A stretch of DNA of 5,438 nucleotides from UBA922 sp964571295 (GTDB lineage: Bacteria > Patescibacteriota > Patescibacteriia > Magasanikbacterales > UBA922). Shown here piece by piece: positions 1-5,313 of the stretch (the stretch's first letter is position 1; every line of letters begins with the position of its first letter). The stretch spans positions 1 to 5,438 of the forward strand of contig CAZNAO010000041.1 of the NCBI GenBank assembly GCA_964571295.1, given 5' to 3'. The notes below the pieces were generated by a model. It searched no databases. It saw nothing but the letters and a program-made list of their open reading frames with translations, and was not told where the DNA came from. Position numbers and translations under genes: made by a program.

Positions 1-722
1 TGGGATTGAAGCTTGACAGTGTCGAACTTACCGATCTTGGACGAGCACGCAAAGTAGTCGCAACCAAAGAGACTACGACGATCGTCGAAGGAAAAGGCGA
101 TCAGACTTCGATCGGCGACCGAGTAGCCCAGATCAAGAAATTGATTGAGCAGACTGATTCTGACTTTGATCGAGAGAAATTACAGGAACGCCTCGCGAAA
201 CTTGCGGGGGGAGTAGCCGTCATCCGGGTAGGTGCTGCCACTGAGACTGAAATGAAAGAAGTGAAACATCGTGTCGAGGATGCGGTCGGCGCAACTAAAG
301 CTGCGATTGAAGAAGGAGTGGTACCTGGTGGCGGGGTTGCGCTTATCCGCGCCATGAAAGCACTCGATACGATCAACTTGGAACCAGAAGAAATGGTGGC
401 TGTAGGAATCCTTCGCCGAGCTCTCGAAGAACCGCTTCGCATCATTGCGCATAATGCAGGATTTGAAGGTGCTGTAGTCGTTGACGAGGTGAAGAAACAT
501 ACCGGCGGATATGGATTCAATGCCGTAACCGGTGGGTATGAAGATATGGTCGCTGCGGGAGTCATCGACCCAACCAAAGTTACCCGAAGTGCACTCCAGA
601 ACGCAGTGTCTGCGGCTGGCATGCTTCTCACGACCGAGGCTGTCGTTACTGACTTGCCAAAGAAAGAAGAACCTCCGATGCCTGGTATGGGAGGAATGGG
701 CGGCGGAATGGGAATGATGTAA
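1..722 (+). CDS. groEL: Chaperonin GroEL (Hsp60), C-terminal part, 5' truncated by window edge
   Basis: ATP-driven group I chaperonin that refolds cytosolic proteins inside a double ring capped by GroES. The open frame runs in from base 3 (Gly-Leu-Lys-Leu-Asp), so the TTG at base 6 is internal and not a start. About 240 residues are visible, roughly the last 45% of a ~545-residue family member: the end of the apical domain, the second intermediate segment and the C-terminal equatorial domain. Diagnostic stretches are DREKLQERLAKLAGGVAVI, GAATETEMKE, RVEDAV (its Asp matches the ATP-hydrolysis Asp398 of E. coli GroEL), EEGVVPGGGVALIR, DPTKVTRSALQNA and TTEAVVTDLP. The protein ends in the Gly-Met-rich tail (GGMGGGMGMM) typical of bacterial GroEL. 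It stops at TAA and is followed by an intrinsic terminator. Whether groES lies upstream cannot be seen. The family call is essentially certain. Confidence 0.98.
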   Translation, partial: GLKLDSVELTDLGRARKVVATKETTTIVEGKGDQTSIGDRVAQIKKLIEQTDSDFDREKLQERLAKLAGGVAVIRVGAATETEMKEVKHRVEDAVGATKAAIEEGVVPGGGVALIRAMKALDTINLEPEEMVAVGILRRALEEPLRIIAHNAGFEGAVVVDEVKKHTGGYGFNAVTGGYEDMVAAGVIDPTKVTRSALQNAVSAAGMLLTTEAVVTDLPKKEEPPMPGMGGMGGGMGMM

Positions 723-737
723 TTCTATAATAAAAGA

Positions 738-767
738 AAAAACTCTCCGTGAAAGCGGGGGGTTTTT
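738..767 (+). terminator. Intrinsic (Rho-independent) terminator after groEL
   Basis: A 7-bp stem pairs 743-749 (CTCTCCG) with 756-762 (CGGGGGG), including two G-T wobbles, around the loop TGAAAG. It is extended by five A-T pairs (738-742 with 763-767), so the 3' side ends in a T5 tract. It lies 15 nt after the groEL stop. The A-tract on the 5' side means it could also act on the opposite strand, but no minus-strand gene is visible to need that. Confidence 0.85.
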
Positions 768-773
768 CGTATC

Positions 774-802
774 TTGAATTTAGCTTCAATTTTCGCTACA
801 CT
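774..802 (+). promoter_or_regulatory. Probable sigma-70-type promoter of prfB
   Basis: TTGAAT (774-779) and TACACT (797-802) are separated by exactly 17 nt. Each matches the consensus hexamers at four or more positions. It sits directly downstream of the groEL terminator and just upstream of the prfB ATG at 812. A start 6-8 nt after the -10 box would fall at about 808-811, leaving almost no 5' leader. The call is from pattern only. Confidence 0.6.
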
Positions 803-811
803 GAGAGTGCT

Positions 812-1918
812 ATGGCTACGATTACGAATACAATTGAACGACTGGAAACACTTGATACCAAGATTACTGAAACATGGAAACTGCTTCGGATTGATGAATT
901 GAAAGAACAGGTGCTCCATCTTGAAGAGCATATGCAGGATCCCGGCTTTTGGACTGACCCCGAGAAAGCTGGGGAAGTGTCCAAGAGACGTGAAAGCCTT
1001 GTTTCTGAAATTGCGACATGGGAAATCCTTCGGAATGAAGTACAGGAGCTTCTTTCTTTTTCGAAAGATTTGTTTGCGTCTCCGGACGAATCACTTGAGA
1101 CAGAGCTCGAAGAAAAGACCGCACAGCTTGAGAAGAAGTTTGAGAAGCTTGAATTTCTCGTCTTGATGGATGGTAAACATGACAAGCTCGGGGCGATTGT
1201 ATCGATTCATGCGGGAAGCGGTGGGACTGAAGCACAGGATTGGGCGTCCATGCTGCTTCGCATGCTCTTCAGATATTGTGAAAAAAAAGGATGGGACACG
1301 CAGATGATCGATGAAACGGTGGGGAGTGAAGCCGGAATCAAATCCGCTCTGTTCCGGGTCGAGGGGCGCTATGCGTACGGACATCTGAAAGCAGAACACG
1401 GGACGCATCGGCTGGTGCGTATTTCTCCGTTTGATGCAGAGCAGATGCGTCATACGTCTTTCGCCGGAATTGAAGTCATTCCCGAAGTCGATACTGCATC
1501 TGAAGTTTCGATTGATCCGAAAGACCTTCGAATTGACACCTTCATGTCCGGAGGAAAAGGTGGACAGAGTGTTAATACCACGTATTCAGCGGTACGTATC
1601 GTACATCTTCCGACGGGTATTACCGTGCAATGTCAGAATGAGCGATCTCAATTGCAGAATAAAGAAACCGCGATGAAAGTTTTGCTTTCAAAATTGATCA
1701 AGCTTCAGGAAGAAAAAGAAGAAGAAGAGCGATTGAAATTGCGCGGAGAGTATAAAAGTGCGGAGTGGGGAAATCAGATTTGCTCATACGTGCTCCAACC
1801 GTATACAATGGTAAAAGACGTACGTACGAGATATGAAACTCCGGATACTGATGCGATTCTTGACGGGGAGCTGGATCAGTTTGTGGAAGCGTATTTGAGA
1901 TTTTTGAAAAAAGGCTGA
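812..1918 (+). CDS. prfB: Peptide chain release factor 2 (RF2)
   Basis: Cytosolic class I release factor that recognises UGA and UAA in the ribosomal A site and triggers peptidyl-tRNA hydrolysis. The product is 368 residues, close to the 365 of E. coli RF2. Residues 205-207 are SPF, the stop-codon-reading tripeptide that separates RF2 from RF1 (PxT). Residues 250-252 are GGQ, the catalytic loop whose Gln is normally methylated by PrmC. Other family stretches are GSGGTEAQDWA, GTHRLVRISPFDAE, TVQCQNERSQ and the C-terminal DAILDGELDQFVEAYLR. The ATG at 812 is chosen because the longer frame back to the GTG at 749 would start inside the groEL terminator. No clear Shine-Dalgarno is present, only a weak GAGAG at 803-807. 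The N-terminal region has no in-frame UGA, so the programmed +1 frameshift of many prfB genes is absent. The gene ends with tandem in-frame stops TGA TAA (1916-1921). Confidence 0.97.
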   Translation: MATITNTIERLETLDTKITETWKLLRIDELKEQVLHLEEHMQDPGFWTDPEKAGEVSKRRESLVSEIATWEILRNEVQELLSFSKDLFASPDESLETELEEKTAQLEKKFEKLEFLVLMDGKHDKLGAIVSIHAGSGGTEAQDWASMLLRMLFRYCEKKGWDTQMIDETVGSEAGIKSALFRVEGRYAYGHLKAEHGTHRLVRISPFDAEQMRHTSFAGIEVIPEVDTASEVSIDPKDLRIDTFMSGGKGGQSVNTTYSAVRIVHLPTGITVQCQNERSQLQNKETAMKVLLSKLIKLQEEKEEEERLKLRGEYKSAEWGNQICSYVLQPYTMVKDVRTRYETPDTDAILDGELDQFVEAYLRFLKKG

Positions 1919-2006
1919 TAAAGCTCATAAGGCTTGGTAGGCTTATACAAGTCCTACGTCTGTGCCTTTCTAAGCTTCCTAAGCCACATAAGCTCACTAA
2001 GCTTAA
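1919..2006 (+). repeat. Inverted pair of degenerate 9-bp repeat arrays filling the prfB-PAP2 gap (ORF-less element)
   Basis: The left arm has three nonamers in the TAAGGCTTA form (1919-1927, 1928-1936, 1937-1945) and ends in TACAA. The right arm has four nonamers in the opposite TAAGCCTTA form (1971-1979, 1980-1988, 1989-1997, 1998-2006). Laid as a stem, 1921-1945 matches the reverse complement of 1971-1995 at about 18 of 25 positions, with a core of about 25 nt (1946-1970) that has no ORF. The array begins on the second stop codon of prfB and ends 4 nt before the PAP2 start codon. The inner boundary AGGCTTATACAA (1939-1950) is identical to the one in the larger element near 4900. It could be a gene-less relative of that element, a structured untranslated region, or both. 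The repeat itself is clear; the function is unknown. Confidence 0.8.
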
Positions 2007-2010
2007 TTTC

Positions 2011-2732
2011 ATGAAACTTTCTTGGAGCCACACCTTATTTCTTCGTATCAATGCCATGGTCGGGAAACATCCTCGACGCGACAAGATCATGATTTTTGGT
2101 GCACGGACGATGGTATTCGTCATGTTTGGGGTCGCGATTCTTTTTGGTCTCTACCGATGGAGGGTCGGGGATGCTGTCTGGATTACCCACTATATCGAGT
2201 TTTTACTGGTTGCCTTCATCGCATCAGAACTCATCAGTTATCTGTTTGCGATTATTTTCAAACATCCGCGTCCGCGGATCGAATTTCCCGAGAGTACCCA
2301 ATTAGTCCATACGGTCGGGAGCTGGAAATCGTTTCCATCTGATCATGCGATCGGTTCGTTTTNNNNNNNNNNNNNNNNNNNNNNNNNNNNNNNNNNNNNN
2401 NNNNNNNNNNNNNNNNNNNNNNNNNNNNNNNNNNNNNNNNNNNNNNNNNNNNNNNNNNNNNNCATACGGTCGGGAGCTGGAAATCGTTTCCATCTGATCA
2501 TGCGATCGGTTCGTTTTCGATTGCTGGGGTCTTGTGGTATCTCCCTCATACCCCGATCGCACTGCTCATACTGCTCTATCTTTCTGCATGTTTTGTTTCG
2601 TTTTCACGGGTCTATGTCGGCGTACATTATCCACGGGACATTGTCGGTGGATTTGTGGTCGCGCATACGGTTCTCCTGTTCTTGCCATTGCTGTATTATC
2701 ATATTATTGAACCGATTTTGTTCTTGTGGTAA
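2011..2732 (+). CDS. PAP2-family membrane phosphatase, BcrC-like undecaprenyl-diphosphatase; interrupted by an assembly gap
   Basis: Likely dephosphorylates undecaprenyl diphosphate at the membrane, recycling the lipid carrier for peptidoglycan and glycan synthesis (family-based inference). As deposited, a 100-N gap and a 55-nt duplicate break the frame. Joining 2011-2362 directly to 2518-2732 gives one frame of 188 residues, a normal length for BcrC-type enzymes. All three PAP2 signature regions appear: FKHPRPR (about 83-89), FPSDHA (108-113, the BcrC-type variant of PSGH) and SR-x5-H-x3-D (SRVYVGVHYPRD, 147-158) with the catalytic His154. Hydrophobic segments lie near residues 28-48, 58-82, 117-145 and 159-187, fitting a polytopic membrane protein. 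The ATG at 2011 lacks a Shine-Dalgarno and follows a repeat array by 4 nt. Eleven nt separate its stop from the next gene, implying an operon. The substrate could be another lipid diphosphate or phosphatidylglycerol phosphate. Confidence 0.88.
2308..2517. repeat. Perfect 55-nt direct duplication on either side of the N gap
   Basis: Bases 2308-2362 and 2463-2517 are identical over 55 nt, beginning CATACGGTCGGGAGC and ending TCGGTTCGTTTT. Each copy reaches the N run on one side. Both encode the same PAP2 segment (His100 to Phe117, including the PSDHA motif) in the frame of their own flank. This is what two overlapping contig ends look like when a scaffolder does not merge them. It is not a credible biological repeat. 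Confidence 0.93.
2363..2462. other. Scaffold gap of exactly 100 N
   Basis: One hundred consecutive N characters, a conventional placeholder length rather than a measured distance. Because the flanks overlap by 55 identical bases, the true missing sequence is probably zero. The 155 extra positions (100 N plus one duplicate copy) are not a multiple of three, so the literal sequence breaks the PAP2 frame. Confidence 0.95.
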
Positions 2733-2743
2733 GGTACGTATCT

Positions 2744-3796
2744 ATGCATTTTCTTATTTTTGCCGGCGGCGCAGGGACCCGGCTCTGGCCTATCAGCCGA
2801 TCAAAATCCCCGAAACAATTTGAGAAGTTGAAAGACTCAAAATCCACGCTCCAGATGGCGATCGAGCGTATCGCGCCGTTTGGGCTTGATCAGGTATATA
2901 TTTCGACCGGTGATCACTATATCGATCTCGTTGCGGCACAGGTCCCGGAGCTTCCTCGTGATCATATTCTCGGCGAACCCGCGCGTCGTGATCTTGCGGC
3001 TGCGGTATTACTGGCACTTCTTCGACTCAAGAAGGATGGTGTTACCGGAACGGTGGCATTATTGTGGGCAGATCATTTTATGGATCGACCCGAGAATTTC
3101 CGGGCAGCGCTCACGCGAGCTGAGGAACTGATTGGAGAGAATCCGAATCGTTTTGTATTTCTTGCCGAGGAACCTCGATTTGCCAATCATAATCTGGGAT
3201 GGATCAAACTCGGAAATGCGGTCGGGGACGGTACTTATTTTTTCGAAGGGTGGAAATATCGGCCTGAATTTGCACTGTGTGAAAAAATGTTTGCCTCAGG
3301 TGTCTGGAAATGGAATCCCGGATATTTTGTCGTTGATCTCGATTTTGTACTTCGCCTCTACGAGCAGCACCAGCCTGAATTGTATGAACACGTGTTGAGA
3401 ATGGTTGCAGGGGACATCGATCTTGCGACTGAATATGCCACACTTCCTGCGCTCTCATTTGATACCGCAATTATTGAAAAAGTGGCGCCGAGTGAAGCGG
3501 TTGTGTTGCCTGTGAGTCTTGGTTGGAGCGATCCGGGTACTCTCTATGCGCTCAAAGAAGCACTTCACACAGCACCCGAGCACAATGTATTGGTTGGCAA
3601 TACCTATGAGCTTGATACCACTGATTCGCTTATCTTCAATGAAGAGCCACACAAGCTCGTGTCAGTCATCGGGCTTGAAGGTATGGTGGTTGTGAATACC
3701 AAGGATGCCTTGCTCGTCTGTCACAAGGACCGGGTGCCGGATATCAAGACCCTGCTTGCCAAACTGTCGGAAGACGGTAAAGAATCATATTTATGA
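2744..3796 (+). CDS. manC: Mannose-1-phosphate guanylyltransferase-like nucleotidyltransferase (ManC/GMP family)
   Basis: Predicted cytosolic enzyme making GDP-mannose from mannose-1-phosphate and GTP, a precursor for surface glycans. The ATG at 2744 gives 350 residues starting directly at the nucleotide-binding strand (MHFLIFAGGAGTRLWP). The alternative GTG at 2726 overlaps the PAP2 gene and adds nothing conserved. A weak AAGG lies 9 nt upstream. Visible features are the pyrophosphorylase signature GGAGTRLWPISR followed by PKQF (8-27), the EPARRDLAAA substrate loop (78-87), WADH (108-111, for the usual PADH), WNPGYF (190-195), SFDTAIIEK (238-246) and GWSDPGT (260-266), then a short beta-rich C-terminal domain. 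The C-terminal cupin isomerase domain of bifunctional ManC proteins is missing. NHNLGWI (148-154) and FFEGWKYRP (166-174) replace the usual ETGYGYI and FxEKP motifs, so the sugar is less certain than the fold. Its stop overlaps the mltG start by 4 nt (ATGA). Confidence 0.88.
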   Translation: MHFLIFAGGAGTRLWPISRSKSPKQFEKLKDSKSTLQMAIERIAPFGLDQVYISTGDHYIDLVAAQVPELPRDHILGEPARRDLAAAVLLALLRLKKDGVTGTVALLWADHFMDRPENFRAALTRAEELIGENPNRFVFLAEEPRFANHNLGWIKLGNAVGDGTYFFEGWKYRPEFALCEKMFASGVWKWNPGYFVVDLDFVLRLYEQHQPELYEHVLRMVAGDIDLATEYATLPALSFDTAIIEKVAPSEAVVLPVSLGWSDPGTLYALKEALHTAPEHNVLVGNTYELDTTDSLIFNEEPHKLVSVIGLEGMVVVNTKDALLVCHKDRVPDIKTLLAKLSEDGKESYL

Positions 3797-4824
3797 AATT
3801 GATCAGACGATTGTTGCTTGTTTTCGTTGTATTGGTCATTGCTGGGTTTATTTTGCTCTATCGGAATATTTTTATCGTGAAATCAGAGCGCACCGAGCCT
3901 CTCTCATTTACGATCGCGGCAGGGGAGAGTATCGCCTCAGTCGCGTCACGGCTCGAGACCGAGGGAATGGTGGCAGACGGGGAATTGCTCCGGCGTTATA
4001 TCGGCTGGAAAAAACTTGACCGTGGAATTGCGCATGGTACGGTCGAATTTACCAAGCCTCTCACGATTGCACAGGTCGCTGAATTGCTGTCTTCGAATAA
4101 GAGTGCGTCTGAGCGCACGATCACGATCATTCCCGGTTCGACGATCCGAGATATTGCTGCACAATTCGAGAAAGAGGAAATTGCGACTGAAGACGAAGCG
4201 TATACATTGCTCGGCAAACCCGCGGCTTATCAGAAGCCTGAGTACGTCGTTGATTCAGGAGCATTTCTGTTCCAAGGCAAGCCTGAAAACGTAAGTCTCG
4301 AAGGATATTTCGCACCGGAAACATTCCGCGTGCTTGCGAGTTCAACTCTTTCCGACATCGTCACGACGTTTATCCGTCATCGCACAGAACAGATCGAAGC
4401 ACTCCGACCCCAGATCGAAGCGAGTGGGAGAAGCGTGTATGAGATTCTTACCATCGCAAGCATGCTCGAGAAAGAAGTCCGCGGCAAAGAAGCAAAGCAG
4501 AAAGCTGCGGATCTCTTCTGGCGACGACTTGACGAGGGCTGGGCACTCCAGGCTGATTCCACTGTCCACTATATTGTCGGAACTGACAACAGTGTATTCA
4601 CCTCTGCACAAGATCGCGATACTGATTCTCTCTGGAATACGTACAAATACCCCGGGCTTCCTGCCGGTCCCATTTCGAATCCAAGCCTTGAGTCGATCGA
4701 AGCCGCACTTACCCCGATCACGAATGACTATTGGTTTTTCTTGACTACACTTGATACCGGAGAAGCGATTTTTTCCCGGACCAATGCAGAGCATACTATG
4801 AATGTACAGAAGTATTTGCGGTAG
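3793..4824 (+). CDS. mltG: Endolytic murein transglycosylase MltG (YceG family)
   Basis: Inner-membrane lytic transglycosylase that cuts nascent peptidoglycan strands and is thought to terminate glycan chain elongation. The product is 343 residues, typical for the family. Residues 1-30 form a short basic N-terminus and one membrane anchor (about 8-24), placing the rest outside the cytoplasm. Residues 36-105 look like the LysM-like domain. The catalytic YceG domain follows, with LEGYFAPETF (169-178), ASMLEKEV (222-229; Glu226 aligns with the catalytic Glu218 of E. coli MltG), ALQADSTVHY (251-260), NTYKYPGLPAGPISNP (282-297) and the closing FSRTNAEHTMN (327-337). The ATG at 3793 overlaps the manC-like stop by 4 nt, which indicates translational coupling. 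The pairing with a lipid-carrier phosphatase gene fits a wall-assembly operon. The TAG stop is followed within about 10 nt by a repeat array. Confidence 0.96.
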   Translation: MKLIRRLLLVFVVLVIAGFILLYRNIFIVKSERTEPLSFTIAAGESIASVASRLETEGMVADGELLRRYIGWKKLDRGIAHGTVEFTKPLTIAQVAELLSSNKSASERTITIIPGSTIRDIAAQFEKEEIATEDEAYTLLGKPAAYQKPEYVVDSGAFLFQGKPENVSLEGYFAPETFRVLASSTLSDIVTTFIRHRTEQIEALRPQIEASGRSVYEILTIASMLEKEVRGKEAKQKAADLFWRRLDEGWALQADSTVHYIVGTDNSVFTSAQDRDTDSLWNTYKYPGLPAGPISNPSLESIEAALTPITNDYWFFLTTLDTGEAIFSRTNAEHTMNVQKYLR

Positions 4825-4832
4825 AAGCACAT

Positions 4833-4904
4833 GAGGCTTGGGAGGCTTGAAATGCCTGGAAAGGCCTAAAATGCTTAGTAAGCTTATAAGGCTTATACAA
4901 TTAA
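4833..4904 (+). repeat. Left array of degenerate nonamers upstream of the S23-like gene
   Basis: Eight 9-nt blocks follow each other without spacers: 4833-4841, 4842-4850, 4851-4859, 4860-4868, 4869-4877, 4878-4886, 4887-4895 and a final TACAATTAA at 4896-4904. The inner units are close to TAAGGCTTA (4887-4895 is exact). The two outermost carry GGCTT shifted by one base. Segment 4861-4896 matches the reverse complement of the right array 5276-5311 at 26 of 36 positions, so the two arms could pair around the gene. The longer frame of the following gene, back to the ATG at 4838, would translate this array, which argues against that start. Confidence 0.85.
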
Positions 4905-4905
4905 T

Positions 4906-4917
4906 TAAGGAGGAGGG
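4906..4917 (+). promoter_or_regulatory. Strong Shine-Dalgarno sequence fixing the S23-like gene start
   Basis: TAAGGAGGAGGG carries a full AAGGAGG core (4907-4913) ending 5 nt before the ATG at 4919. It decides the start in favour of 4919 over the ATG at 4838. No other gene in the window has a comparable site. Confidence 0.88.
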
Positions 4918-4918
4918 T

Positions 4919-5269
4919 ATGCATGATTATCGTAAATTGATAGTCTGGCAAAAGGGAATGGAGTTTGTAAAGTTAATTTATCGCTTAACTCGTCTTTTCC
5001 CAAAAGAAGAAATATATGGATTGACTTCTCAAATCCGCAGAGCCACTGTTTCTGTTGTTGGAAATATTGTTGAAGGAAGAGGTAAACCTACCGATAAAGA
5101 CTTTTTGAGATTCCTCTATATTGCTCGTGGCTCTATCAATGAGGTTGAGTGTTATATTGAATTATCGAAAGAGTTAGGGTTTATTAATTTAGAACAATAC
5201 GAATGTATCTATAAGAAATGTAGAGAAGTCGGTTTTCTCCTATACAAACTTATCAAAAGCCTCGAATAA
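4919..5269 (+). CDS. Four-helix bundle protein, 23S rRNA intervening-sequence (S23) family
   Basis: A small cytosolic protein of 116 residues, expected to form a four-helix bundle that assembles as an oligomer. No enzymatic role is established for the family. Relatives are encoded within 23S rRNA intervening sequences, and Avd, the accessory protein of diversity-generating retroelements, shares the fold. Family hallmarks are the N-terminal DYRKLIVWQKGMEFV (3-17), LTRLFPKEEIYGLTSQIRRA (30-49), the NIVEGRGK turn (56-63), DFLRFLYIARGSINEVE (67-83) and a C-terminal pair of helices. The start is set by the Shine-Dalgarno at 4906-4917. Codon use is markedly AT-rich compared with its neighbours, suggesting separate ancestry. 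The gene is enclosed by inverted nonamer arrays. No template/variable repeats or reverse transcriptase are seen, so an Avd role is not supported here. Confidence 0.92.
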   Translation: MHDYRKLIVWQKGMEFVKLIYRLTRLFPKEEIYGLTSQIRRATVSVVGNIVEGRGKPTDKDFLRFLYIARGSINEVECYIELSKELGFINLEQYECIYKKCREVGFLLYKLIKSLE

Positions 5270-5276
5270 AAATCTA

Positions 5277-5312
5277 TAAGCCTTCCAAGCCTTATAAGCA
5301 TCATAAGCTATC
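5277..5312 (+). repeat. Right array of degenerate nonamers, inverted relative to the left array
   Basis: Four contiguous nonamers of TAAGCCTTA type: 5277-5285 (TAAGCCTTC), 5286-5294 (CAAGCCTTA), 5295-5303 (TAAGCATCA) and 5304-5312 (TAAGCTATC). Their orientation is opposite to the left array. The array begins 7 nt after the S23-like stop and ends one base before the malic enzyme ATG, the same flush placement as the right arm of the gene-less element before the PAP2 gene. Confidence 0.85.
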
Positions 5313-5313
5313 T

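Larger units (their letters stand above)
4833..5312 (+). mobile_element. Putative repeat-bounded element carrying an S23/four-helix-bundle gene
   Basis: This composite unit consists of a left nonamer array, an AT-rich gene and a right nonamer array in opposite orientation. The inner gene is about 34% G+C by hand count, against about 50% in sampled stretches of the manC-like gene and mltG. It also has by far the strongest ribosome binding site in the window. The same arm design without a gene occurs at 1919-2006. S23-family genes are known as the ORFs of intervening sequences in 23S rRNA of Leptospira and Coxiella, where the element ends pair into a stem; this copy lies between protein-coding genes. 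No transposase, target duplication or reverse transcriptase is visible. Calling it mobile is an inference. Confidence 0.45.

Noticed and set aside
101..631. Minus-strand open frame of 176 codons opposite groEL
   Set aside because: It is a shadow of the strongly conserved groEL frame, with no recognisable protein features.
749..811. Longer N-terminus for RF2 from the GTG at 749
   Set aside because: It would begin inside the groEL terminator hairpin and translate the promoter. RF2 family length and alignment fit the ATG at 812.
812..1918. UGA recoding to glycine (Gracilibacteria or Absconditabacteria type code)
   Set aside because: An intact RF2 gene is present, and prfB and the manC-like gene end at UGA at the expected family lengths.
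1904..1932. Promoter for the PAP2 gene (TTGAAA with a box near 1927)
   Set aside because: The -10 candidate is poor and lies within the prfB end and the repeat array, so it is not supported.
2011..2823. A single 270-residue frame running through the N gap into the manC-like gene
   Set aside because: It depends on reading unknown bases as codons and continues out of frame after the gap, through the PAP2 3' end and the start of the next gene. The 55-nt overlap explains the break better.
3232..3247. T-rich run resembling a terminator tail inside the manC-like gene
   Set aside because: No stable stem precedes it, and the surrounding frame is conserved coding sequence.
4838..4918. Longer N-terminus for the S23-like protein from the ATG at 4838
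   Set aside because: The extension is a translation of the nonamer array. The strong Shine-Dalgarno and the conserved DYRKLIVW start both fit 4919.
4919..5269. Diversity-generating retroelement accessory gene (avd)
   Set aside because: The fold is related, but there is no reverse transcriptase and no template/variable repeat pair in the window. The protein looks like the general S23 family.
4833..5312. CRISPR array
   Set aside because: The repeats are 9 nt, degenerate and contiguous without spacers, and no cas gene is present.
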